Assembly: GCF_015277815.1 (NCBI RefSeq)
Contig: NZ_CP063813.1
Location: 3,224,001 to 3,288,000 of the forward strand
DNA: 64,000 bases
Reading direction: 5' to 3'
Origin: Microbacterium atlanticum
GTDB lineage: Bacteria > Actinomycetota > Actinomycetes > Actinomycetales > Microbacteriaceae
Under the pieces are notes generated by a model. The model did not search any database. It was not told where the DNA came from and saw only the letters and a list, made by a program, of their open reading frames with translations. Made by a program: the position numbers and the translations under genes. Each line of letters opens with the position of its first letter. The stretch's first letter is position 1. Positions 32,198 through 45,908 of this stretch are shown piece by piece.

Positions 32198-33452
32198 AGC
32201 CCGCGTCGCCTTCTACGGCGACGACTTCACCGGCAGCGTCGACGCGCTGCTGCAGTTCGCCCGGCGGGGATGGACGGGTCGGCTCTTCACGAGGCTGCCG
32301 GATGCCGCGGCCCTGCGAGCGGCCGCCGAGGAGGTGGACGTGGTGGGCGTCGCGGGGATCTCGCGGTCCCTCGCGCCGGCAGACATGGACGGCGAACTGC
32401 GGCCGGTCTTCGCGGCGTTCGCCGAGCTCAGGCCTGACGTCGTCCAGTACAAGGCCTGCTCGACGGCGGACTCGGCGCCGGGCGTCGGGAGCCTCGGCCG
32501 GGTGGTGGAGCTCGCGAGGGAGGTCTTCGGCGACCGGACCGTGCCGATGCTGTTCGCACAGCCGGACTTCGGCCGCTACACGCTCTTCGGCCAGCACTTC
32601 GCCGCGGAGCGCGGCACGGTGTACCGCCTCGACCGCCAGCCCACGATGTCGCAGCATCCGTCGACGCCGATGACCGAGGCCGACCTCGCCGTGCACATCG
32701 GGCGGCAGACCGACCTTCCGGTCGGCGCGATCCCGCTGGTCGCTTACGACGAGCTCGAAGCCCTCCTGCGCCGCGCACCCGAGGCCGCTGTCGTGCTCGA
32801 CGCCCTCACCGACGAGCACCTGGTCGCGATCGGCTCGGCCGTCACCCGGCTGCCGTCGCCCGTGTTCGCGATCGGCTCTGGTGGCCTGTCGCACGGGATC
32901 GCGGCCGCGTCCCCCGGGGACGCGCCGAGCCCGCCGACGTCGACGGGCGCGTCTGGGCCGGTGCTCGCGGTGTCGGGAAGCCGCTCCGCGCAGACACGCC
33001 GGCAGGCGGATGCCGCAGCCGCCGCGGGCTGGCTGGTGCGCCCGCTCCCCCTCGATGCGACGGGCGTCGCGGAAGCACTTCCCGAGATCGTCTCGGCGCT
33101 CCGCTCCGACCGCGGCGTCGTGCTGACGTCCGACGACGCCGCCACCGGCGCCGGGGACGGCACCCGGCTGCTGGAGGCGATCGCGGCCGCCGCGGCATCC
33201 GTCATCTCGGCCGTCGCGAGGGAGGGAGCCTCGCGCCGCGTCATCGTGTGCGGCGGCGACACGTCGAGCCGCGTGACGCGGCTACTCGGGGTGCAGGCGC
33301 TCTCGATCGCGGCCAACCCGTGGGGCAACGTGGTGCTGCTGCGCGCCCACGCGGCCGACCCGGCCGTCGATGGGGTGGAGCTCCTGCTCAAGGGCGGTCA
33401 GGTCGGCGCCGACAGCCTCTTCATCGATGTCGCGACGCTCGGCCCGCGGTAG
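32190..33452 (+). CDS. oiaK: DUF1537 four-carbon-acid sugar kinase; 3-oxo-isoapionate kinase candidate
   Basis: A 420-residue two-domain kinase. N-terminal substrate domain: VAFYGDDFTGSVDALLQF (about 5-22), KACSTADSAPGVGSLGR and FAQPDFGRYTLFGQHFA; C-terminal nucleotide domain: VSGSRSAQTRRQ and VIVCGGDTSSRVTRLLG near 350. DUF1537 members phosphorylate threonate, erythronate, 2-oxo-tetronate and, as OiaK, 3-oxo-isoapionate. Overlap with the RuBisCO-like gene and absence of the usual tetronate partners (PdxA2, OtnC) favour the OiaK assignment. Its product would be the substrate of the RuBisCO-like protein. GTG start inside the end of the upstream gene. Confidence 0.82.
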   Translation: MPRARVAFYGDDFTGSVDALLQFARRGWTGRLFTRLPDAAALRAAAEEVDVVGVAGISRSLAPADMDGELRPVFAAFAELRPDVVQYKACSTADSAPGVGSLGRVVELAREVFGDRTVPMLFAQPDFGRYTLFGQHFAAERGTVYRLDRQPTMSQHPSTPMTEADLAVHIGRQTDLPVGAIPLVAYDELEALLRRAPEAAVVLDALTDEHLVAIGSAVTRLPSPVFAIGSGGLSHGIAAASPGDAPSPPTSTGASGPVLAVSGSRSAQTRRQADAAAAAGWLVRPLPLDATGVAEALPEIVSALRSDRGVVLTSDDAATGAGDGTRLLEAIAAAAASVISAVAREGASRRVIVCGGDTSSRVTRLLGVQALSIAANPWGNVVLLRAHAADPAVDGVELLLKGGQVGADSLFIDVATLGPR

Positions 33453-33532
33453 CCGAGACGCATTCGCGCGAGACCTGTCGCGGATTGCCGGGCGGTCTGT
33501 CATGCTTTCTCCCACCGCGATTGGAAGCTGTC

Positions 33533-35899
33533 GTGAAGCCGTCACCTGAGGTTTCTCCGCTTGCGCCCATAGGGCCTTATCACCGCACGGTCGTGGGCGT
33601 GCTCGGCGGCCTCATCGGACTCCTCGCGCTGAGCGTGATCGCGGGCCTGCTCGCCGTCGCTCCGATCACTCCGGTCCTGGCGATCTCGGGGCACGCCGCC
33701 AGCCGGGCGGTCTCGCTGTTCGACGGCATGCCCAGCTACCTCGCCATCGACCGGCTCATGCTGCCGACCACGATCTACGCCCGGGATCCCCACACCGGAC
33801 AGGACGTGGAGCTCACCTCGTTCTACGACCAGAACCGCGTCCCCGTCAAGTTCGACCAGATCGCTCCGGTCATGTACGACGCGATCCTGGCGTCGGAAGA
33901 CCCCCGCTTCTACGAGCATGGCGGCATCGACCTGATGGGCACGACTCGCGCGCTCATCAGGAACGCCCAGGGCGGCAGCATCCAGGGCGGCTCGTCGATC
34001 AGCCAGCAGTACGTCAAGAACGTCCTGGTGCAGCGGTGCGAGCGGGACGCGGTCGCCTCCGACACCCAGACCCGCGACGAGGTGCTCCGGGCGTGCTGGC
34101 TCGATGCCACCCGGGCAAGCGGTGTCGAGGGGTATGAGCGCAAGCTGCAGGAGATCCGCTACGCCGTGCAGCTCGAGCAGGAATACTCCAAGAACGACAT
34201 CCTGCTCGGCTACCTGAACATCGCGAACTTCGGCGGAACAACCTACGGCATCGAGGCAGCGGCGCGCTACTACTTCAGCACGACCGCGGCGGCGCTCGCG
34301 CTGGGACAGGCCGCGACGCTCGCCGGCATCGTGCAGAACCCGAACACGTTCCGCATAGACAGGCCCGGCGGCTCGATCATCGGGTCCGACGGCACCGGCT
34401 ACAACAAGGCGGCCGACGGCTCGATCGAGGACGTCACGCCGGGAACGCTCGCGGGCCTGGACACGCTGCTGGACGAGGGAAGGATCACGCCCGAGCAGTA
34501 CCTCGCGGCCGGCGACGCCTACAGCGCGACCAAGGGCCGGCAGCTCTATGTGCTGGACCGGATGCGCGAGGACGGCCGCATCACCGACGAGCAGTACGTC
34601 GCCGCAGCCATCGAGCCGATCTCGCCGGCCGTGCAGCCCGCGCGCACCGGGTGCGCCGCGACGTGGGCGCCGTTCTTCTGCCAGTACGTCGTCAACACCG
34701 TGCGCTACGACCCCGACTACGCCGGCGCGTTCGGCGAGACGGCACAGCAGCGCCGTCAGTCGCTGACCCGAGAGGGTCTGCACATCTACACGACGATGGA
34801 CTGGCGCCTGCAGGCCGCTTCGCAGGACGCGATGCGACGGTACGCTCCGGAGGCGGTTCCGGGCATGGCCTTCGGCGCGGCGTCGGTGAGCATCGACGCC
34901 GGCACCGGGCGCATCCTGGCGATCAGCCAGAACAACCGGTTCACCGAGGACGCCGACCTCGCCGCCACCGACCCCGTCTACACCTCGCTCGTGTACGCCG
35001 GCGACGGCGTGCACGGCGTGTCCGACGGGTTCCCCACGGGATCGACGTTCAAGCTCTTCACCCTCGTCGACTGGCTCGAGAAGGGGCACTCGCTGTTCGA
35101 GACGGTCAACGGCACCCTGCGGGCGATCCCGCGCCTGCAGGATCGCTGCGAGGGGACCTGGGTGAACCGCGAGAACCACGTGGTGCGCAACTTCGGCGGC
35201 ACGCCCGGCTACGTCGGAACGCCGATGCAGTTCACGGCGCAGTCGCTCAACAGCGGCTTCCTCGGGATGGCGGAACGGCTCGACCTGTGCGACATCGAGG
35301 AGGTGACCGCGCGCATGGGCGTGACGCGCGGCACGGGCGACCCGGTCGACCTCGACGGTGCCGCCTCGATCATCGGCACCAACAACATCGCGCCCGCCGC
35401 GATGGCGTCCGCGTTCGCGACGGTGGCCAACAACGGGGTGCGCTGCGTTCCGCGGGCCATCGAGAGGGTGACCAACGCGGAGGGCACAGAACTCCCCGTT
35501 CCGGGCGACCGTTGCTCGCAGGCCATCAGCCCCGAGGTGGCGGCGGCCACGGCGTTCGCGCTGCAGGGCGTGATGGTGCCGGGCGGCACCGGCTACGGCG
35601 GCAACCCCAACGACGGCACGCCGCTCCTGGGCAAGACAGGGACCCACGAGCAGATCCAGACGTGGCTGGTCGAGTCCAGCACGCGGGTCACCACAGCCGT
35701 ATGGGTCGGGAACGCGATCGGGGTCGGCGATGTATTCCGGGTGTTCCACGACGGCCGCCCGCTGTCGCAGGCGCGGCTTCCGCTCGCGCGCGACATCCAG
35801 GCGACGGCGAATCAGCTGTACCCCGGCGGCGCGTTCGCCCCTCCGCCGGGACACCTGCTCGGGCGCGCGCCGCTGCGCGATCGGGGCGGCGACGACTGA
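33533..35899 (+). CDS. Class A penicillin-binding protein (glycosyltransferase/transpeptidase)
   Basis: A 788-residue bifunctional peptidoglycan synthase. One N-terminal membrane anchor (about 22-52), GT51 domain with catalytic Glu in ILASEDPRFYEHGGID (about 122) and GGSSISQQYVKN, then the transpeptidase domain with STFK (about 503), SLN (QSLNSGF) and KTG (LLGKTGTHEQ, about 700). It polymerises and cross-links cell-wall glycan at the outer face of the membrane. Start: GTG at 33533 with GGAAG upstream. It is a housekeeping-type gene between sugar operons and convergent with the GH2 gene (18-base gap), so it probably has nothing to do with the sugar pathways. Confidence 0.92.
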   Translation: MKPSPEVSPLAPIGPYHRTVVGVLGGLIGLLALSVIAGLLAVAPITPVLAISGHAASRAVSLFDGMPSYLAIDRLMLPTTIYARDPHTGQDVELTSFYDQNRVPVKFDQIAPVMYDAILASEDPRFYEHGGIDLMGTTRALIRNAQGGSIQGGSSISQQYVKNVLVQRCERDAVASDTQTRDEVLRACWLDATRASGVEGYERKLQEIRYAVQLEQEYSKNDILLGYLNIANFGGTTYGIEAAARYYFSTTAAALALGQAATLAGIVQNPNTFRIDRPGGSIIGSDGTGYNKAADGSIEDVTPGTLAGLDTLLDEGRITPEQYLAAGDAYSATKGRQLYVLDRMREDGRITDEQYVAAAIEPISPAVQPARTGCAATWAPFFCQYVVNTVRYDPDYAGAFGETAQQRRQSLTREGLHIYTTMDWRLQAASQDAMRRYAPEAVPGMAFGAASVSIDAGTGRILAISQNNRFTEDADLAATDPVYTSLVYAGDGVHGVSDGFPTGSTFKLFTLVDWLEKGHSLFETVNGTLRAIPRLQDRCEGTWVNRENHVVRNFGGTPGYVGTPMQFTAQSLNSGFLGMAERLDLCDIEEVTARMGVTRGTGDPVDLDGAASIIGTNNIAPAAMASAFATVANNGVRCVPRAIERVTNAEGTELPVPGDRCSQAISPEVAAATAFALQGVMVPGGTGYGGNPNDGTPLLGKTGTHEQIQTWLVESSTRVTTAVWVGNAIGVGDVFRVFHDGRPLSQARLPLARDIQATANQLYPGGAFAPPPGHLLGRAPLRDRGGDD

Positions 35900-35917
35900 C
35901 GTCCCGTCCCGTCCCGC

Positions 35918-41982
<6,065 letters not shown>

Positions 41983-42021
41983 CGCGTGCCGAGCCGCACG
42001 GAGGTCGACAAATCACGCGGA

Positions 42022-42072
42022 GGTTGAGAAACCACCGGATCGGCGGTTTCTCGACCGGATCGCGGTTTCTCA
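42022..42072. repeat. Complex inverted repeat between convergent genes
   Basis: GGTTGAGAAACCACC (42022-42036) pairs with GGCGGTTTCTCGACC (42042-42056), and a third arm GCGGTTTCTCAA follows at 42062-42073, so two alternative hairpins are possible. It stands between the convergent dehydrogenase and LacI genes and may be a bidirectional terminator. Confidence 0.6.
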
Positions 42073-42085
42073 AGCCCCCCGGTCG

Positions 42086-43093
42086 TCAGCCGGCGGTCGA
42101 CTCCCTGACCACGAGCTCGGGCTGGAACCGCACGCGGCGGTCGTGCGCGCCGCCCGGGTCCTCCTGCTCCTTCAGCAGTAGATCCACCGCGGTGTACCCG
42201 ATCAGGTGGGCGGGCTGCCGGATCGAGCTCAGCGGCACGACGGTGGCCGACGCGAAGTCGATGTCGTCGTAGCCGATGAGCGCGATGTCGCGGGGCACCT
42301 GCAGGTCGGCCATCAGCGTGAAGGCCTGCAGCGCGCCGACGGCGAGGAGGTCGTTCGCGGCGAACACGGCGTCGGGCCGCTCGTCTGCCGGCCGCGCGCG
42401 CAGCAGCTCTCCGGCCTCTCGCCCCTGCAGCACGGTCAGCGCCGACATCTCGACGACCTCGAGCGTCGCGTCGTCCGCCTCGGCGATCGCCCGGCGCGCA
42501 CCGTCGAGGCGGTCGGCGACTTGGCGGATCGTCGTCGGACCGGCGACGTAGGCGATGCGACGGCGGCCCAGCGAGAGCAGATGGGACACCGCGAGGTAGC
42601 CGCCCTCCACGTCGTCCACCGACACCGACGCGAACCCGCGCTCGGCGTCCTCGTGGTCGACGAGCACCACCGGCACCCCTGCGGTGCGCAGCCGGTCCAG
42701 GCGGCTCGGATGGCCGTCGACCGGGGTGACCAGCACCCCGTTGACCCGCTGCTCGCGGAACAGCTCGAGGTAGGCATCCTCGCGGTCGGCGCGCTCGTCG
42801 CTGTTGCCCAGCAGCACGCTCATGCCGGACTCCGCGGCCCGGTCCTCGGCGCCGCGGGCGACCTCCGCGAAGAACGGGTTGCCCGCGTCGAGCACGATCA
42901 GCGCGATGCTGCGGCTGCGACCGGCGCGCAGCTGGCGCGCCGCATCGTTGCGCACGAACCCGAGCTCCTCGATCGCCTGCGTGACGCGCTCGACTGTCGC
43001 CGGCGCCACCTTCTCCGGCCGGTTCAGCACGTTCGAGACGGTGCCGACGGAGACGGATGCCGCCGCCGCGACGTCGCGCACGCTCACCACCAT
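42086..43093 (-). CDS. LacI-family regulator of L-rhamnose catabolism
   Basis: A 335-residue LacI regulator: HTH VRDVAAAASVSVGTVSNVLNRPEKVA (about 5-30), hinge AARQLRAGRSRSIA, then the sugar-binding domain (DAGNPFFAEVARGAED; VTPVDGHPSRLDRLRTAGVPVVLVDHED; FAANDLLAVGALQAF; IGYDDIDFASATVVPLSSI). Divergent from the rhaM-rhaI operon, with a TGAAACGATTCA palindrome between them, so it should repress rhamnose genes until rhamnose or a phosphorylated product binds. The ATG at 43093 has GAGGAGG upstream. About one third shorter frames upstream are not used because the HTH must be near the N-terminus. Confidence 0.9.
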   Translation of the reverse strand: MVVSVRDVAAAASVSVGTVSNVLNRPEKVAPATVERVTQAIEELGFVRNDAARQLRAGRSRSIALIVLDAGNPFFAEVARGAEDRAAESGMSVLLGNSDERADREDAYLELFREQRVNGVLVTPVDGHPSRLDRLRTAGVPVVLVDHEDAERGFASVSVDDVEGGYLAVSHLLSLGRRRIAYVAGPTTIRQVADRLDGARRAIAEADDATLEVVEMSALTVLQGREAGELLRARPADERPDAVFAANDLLAVGALQAFTLMADLQVPRDIALIGYDDIDFASATVVPLSSIRQPAHLIGYTAVDLLLKEQEDPGGAHDRRVRFQPELVVRESTAG

Positions 43094-43200
43094 CGAACGA
43101 ACCTCCTCGGCCGAAACGCTACCTGCTTCGGAGTATCGTCGGCCAGCGGGGATGGTAAACGCTGTCCGTTGCGAACGCCTTCCACATGGTCTACGATCGT

Positions 43201-43212
43201 TGAAACGATTCA
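43201..43212. promoter_or_regulatory. LacI-type operator before rhaM
   Basis: TGAAACGATTCA is palindromic with one central mismatch and differs by only one base in each half from the TGAAACGTTTCG operators at 20931 and 20974. It lies 68 bases before the rhaM start. Confidence 0.7.
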
Positions 43213-43280
43213 TCGCCGGAGGCGCGCGAGCCCCGCAAGCCGGGGACCGCGACCGTCTGCATCCGAAGGAGCCAGCCCCC

Positions 43281-43694
43281 ATGCCCAGCCCGACCGCGAC
43301 GAAGCGCGTGTGCTTCCTGCTGCAGGTGCGGCCGGAGCTGCTGGACGAGTACCTCGCCCGGCACGCGCCGGTGTGGCCCGAGATGCTCGAGGAGATCGCG
43401 GCCGCCGGCCGACGCAACTATTCGCTGTTCCTCGGCGACGGCGGCCGCCTCATCGGCTACTACGAGACCGACGACGACGAGGCGGCGCAGGCCTACCTGG
43501 CGCAGTCCGAGGTCGCCGCGCTCTGGGAAGCCGAGATGGGCCGCTTCTTCGTCGGGCTCGACGGCCGGCCCGACCAGGCGGCGACACCCCTCACCGAGAT
43601 CTTCAACCTGCACGACCAGCTCGCCGCCGCCCGGGGTGCGGCGACCGAGCAGCCCCAGACGGACCCCGCCGACGAAGAAGGCACCGCATCATGA
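43281..43694 (+). CDS. rhaM: L-rhamnose mutarotase
   Basis: A 137-residue RhaM/YiiL-family protein: RVCFLLQVRPELLDEYLARHAPVWPEMLEEI (catalytic-region His in RHAPVWPE), NYSLFLGDGGRLIGYYE and ALWEAEMGRFF. It interconverts alpha and beta anomers of L-rhamnose, giving the form used by the isomerase. The protein carries an additional acidic tail of about 30 residues. GAAGGAG precedes the ATG, and the stop overlaps the ATG of the isomerase gene (ATGA). First gene of the rhamnose operon. Confidence 0.9.
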   Translation: MPSPTATKRVCFLLQVRPELLDEYLARHAPVWPEMLEEIAAAGRRNYSLFLGDGGRLIGYYETDDDEAAQAYLAQSEVAALWEAEMGRFFVGLDGRPDQAATPLTEIFNLHDQLAAARGAATEQPQTDPADEEGTAS

Positions 43695-44857
43695 CGACGC
43701 TGTCCCCAGACATCCTCACCCAGCTCGAAGGCCAGGGCATCGAGCTGCCCAGCTGGGCGTTCGGCAACTCCGGCACGCGCTTCCGCGTGTTCACGACGCC
43801 CGGCACGCCTCGGGACCCGTACGAGAAGATCGCGGATGCCGCGCAGGTCCACGCCTACACGAAGCTCGCGCCGAGCGTGGCCCTGCACATCCCGTGGGAC
43901 AAGGTCGACGACTACGCCGACCTGCGCCGCCACGCCGAGGACCTCGGGGTGAGCCTCGGCACCATCAACTCGAACACGTTCCAGGACGAGGACTACAAGT
44001 TCGGGGCGCTCACCCACCACGACGACCGCATCCGCCGGAAGGCGATTGATCACCACCTCGAGTGCATCGACATCATGGACGCCACCGGCTCGCGCGACCT
44101 GAAGATCTGGCTCGCCGAGGGGTCGAACTACCCCGGCCAGGCCGACCTGCGCGCGCGTCAGGATCGCCTCGCGGACTCGCTGCAGCAGATCTACGCGCGT
44201 CTGGGCGACGAGCAGCGCCTCGTGCTGGAGTACAAGTTCTTCGAGCCGGCGTTCTATCACACCGACGTTCCGGACTGGGGCACGTCATACGCGCAGGTCG
44301 CCGCGCTCGGCGACCGCGCGATGGTGTGCCTCGACACCGGCCACCACGCGCCCGGCACGAACATCGAGTTCATCGTGATGCAGCTGCTGCGCCTGGGCAA
44401 GCTCGGCTCGTTCGACTTCAACTCGCGGTTCTACGCCGACGACGACCTCATCGTGGGCGCCGCCGATCCGTTCCAGCTGTTCCGCATCATCTTCGAGGTG
44501 GTGCGCGGGGGCGGCCTGAACAACCCCGAGGTCGCGTTCATGCTGGACCAGTGTCACAACGTCGAGGACAAGATCCCCGGCCAGATCCGCTCGGTGCTGA
44601 ACGTCCAGGAGATGACGGCCCGCGCCCTCCTCGTCGACCGCGACGCACTCGCGACGGCGCAGCAGCAGAACGACGTGCTCGGCGCCAATGCCGTCCTCAT
44701 GGACGCGTTCTACACCGACGTGCGTCCCGCCCTCGCCGAGTGGCGCGAGTCGCGGGGCCTCGCGGCCGACCCGATGGCCGCGTATGCGGCATCCGGCTAC
44801 CAGCAGCAGATCGCCGCCGACCGCGTCGGCGGCACGCAGGCCGGCTGGGGCGCCTGA
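43691..44857 (+). CDS. rhaI: L-rhamnose isomerase (rhizobial/actinobacterial subtype)
   Basis: A 388-residue xylose-isomerase-fold enzyme converting L-rhamnose to L-rhamnulose. Metal-binding residues are seen in LEYKFFEPAFYHTDVPDWGTSY, VCLDTGHHAPGTNIEF and FDFNSRFYADDDLIVGAADP, all typical of the RhaI subtype of Pseudomonas stutzeri and rhizobia, which differs from E. coli RhaA. The preceding rhaM gene and the downstream fused aldolase and kinase complete the pathway. Activity on other deoxy or branched sugars is known for the family and cannot be excluded. Confidence 0.93.
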   Translation: MTTLSPDILTQLEGQGIELPSWAFGNSGTRFRVFTTPGTPRDPYEKIADAAQVHAYTKLAPSVALHIPWDKVDDYADLRRHAEDLGVSLGTINSNTFQDEDYKFGALTHHDDRIRRKAIDHHLECIDIMDATGSRDLKIWLAEGSNYPGQADLRARQDRLADSLQQIYARLGDEQRLVLEYKFFEPAFYHTDVPDWGTSYAQVAALGDRAMVCLDTGHHAPGTNIEFIVMQLLRLGKLGSFDFNSRFYADDDLIVGAADPFQLFRIIFEVVRGGGLNNPEVAFMLDQCHNVEDKIPGQIRSVLNVQEMTARALLVDRDALATAQQQNDVLGANAVLMDAFYTDVRPALAEWRESRGLAADPMAAYAASGYQQQIAADRVGGTQAGWGA

Positions 44858-44960
44858 CGACCACCAGACCCACCGGGGGCGCGGGATGCCGATCCCCGCG
44901 TCCCCGGTGCACACCCTGATCCCGGCACCGCCGCCGGACCACGACTCCCGAAGGATCCAG

Positions 44961-45854
44961 ATGAGCGACCCCTACTCCGCCGCCGACGGACTCGTGCGCG
45001 TGTACCCCGCTCGCGAGCCGAACGGCACCGGCCTGGTGTGGGCGCACGGCGGCGGCTTCGCCTTCGGCGACCTCGACATGCCCGAGTCGGACTGGGTGGC
45101 GAGCAGTCTCGCCGCACGCGGCACCACCGTCGTGTCGGTCGACTACCGCCTCGCGCCCGTGCCGGCGGAGTGGACGGATGCCGCCACCCCGCGCGCCGGG
45201 CACCACTACCCCGCAGCCTCCGACGACATGCTCGCGGCGTGGTCGTGGGTGGTGGCGAACGCCGGCCGGCTGCGGATCGCGCTCGATCGCCTCGCGATCG
45301 GCGGCACCAGCGCCGGGGGGAACCTCGCTGCCGGGGCGACGCTGCGCCTCATCGAGCGGCGTGCGGAGGCGCTGCCCGCCCTGGTGCTGCTCGCCTATCC
45401 GACGCTGCTGGCGGTGCAGCCGGCACCGGATGCCGCACTGCGCGCCGCCCTCGACGCCCAGCCCGACGCCGACACCTTCGGACCGGAGGCCGTGCGGGGG
45501 ATGTACGAGAACTACCTCGGCGGACCGGTCGACGCGGCACCGGTGGGCGCGATCCCGGGCCTGGCCCGCCCGGTCGACCTCGCGGAGTTCCCACCGACCT
45601 TCATCGTCAACGGCGACGTCGACGAGCTCCGCCTCTCGGGCGAGGTGTTCGCGGCGTCGCTGCGCGCCGCGAGACGCCCGGTCGACGTCGTCACCGAGGC
45701 CGGCACGCAGCACGGCCACCTCAACCGACCGCATGAGGCGGCGGCATCCGTCACCCTGGACCGCTTCGCCGCCCGCCTCGCGGGGCTCTCGAGCCTCACC
45801 CCGCCCATCGCGCACGCCCCCTCCGCGACTCGCCAGGACACGCCGGTCGCCTGA
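44961..45854 (+). CDS. Alpha/beta hydrolase, HSL-type esterase
   Basis: A 297-residue hormone-sensitive-lipase-family esterase: oxyanion motif WAHGGGFAFGD (about 28-38), nucleophile Ser in IGGTSAGGNLAAG (about 120), acid in FIVNGDVDELRLSG and His in THGHLNRPHE-like QHGHLNR (about 255). No signal peptide, so a cytoplasmic acyl ester such as an O-acetylated rhamnose or pectin fragment is a plausible substrate in this operon. The ATG at 44961 has AAGGATCC upstream. The last nine codons overlap one arm of the dispersed inverted repeat at 45825-45883. Confidence 0.82.
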   Translation: MSDPYSAADGLVRVYPAREPNGTGLVWAHGGGFAFGDLDMPESDWVASSLAARGTTVVSVDYRLAPVPAEWTDAATPRAGHHYPAASDDMLAAWSWVVANAGRLRIALDRLAIGGTSAGGNLAAGATLRLIERRAEALPALVLLAYPTLLAVQPAPDAALRAALDAQPDADTFGPEAVRGMYENYLGGPVDAAPVGAIPGLARPVDLAEFPPTFIVNGDVDELRLSGEVFAASLRAARRPVDVVTEAGTQHGHLNRPHEAAASVTLDRFAARLAGLSSLTPPIAHAPSATRQDTPVA

Positions 45855-45883
45855 CCCGCAGCCGGCGTGTCTTGGCGACTCGC
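45825..45883. repeat. Inverted repeat, copy 2 of the dispersed element
   Basis: Left arm 45825-45846 (key core CGCCAGGACACGCCGG) and right arm 45862-45883 (CCGGCGTGTCTTGGCG core) form a 22-bp stem with two mismatches and a 15-base spacer. The left arm encodes the C-terminus of the esterase. Core sequence is shared with 23635-23690. Confidence 0.7.
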
Positions 45884-45908
45884 CGACCGAACCGCAAAGG
45901 AACGCAAC

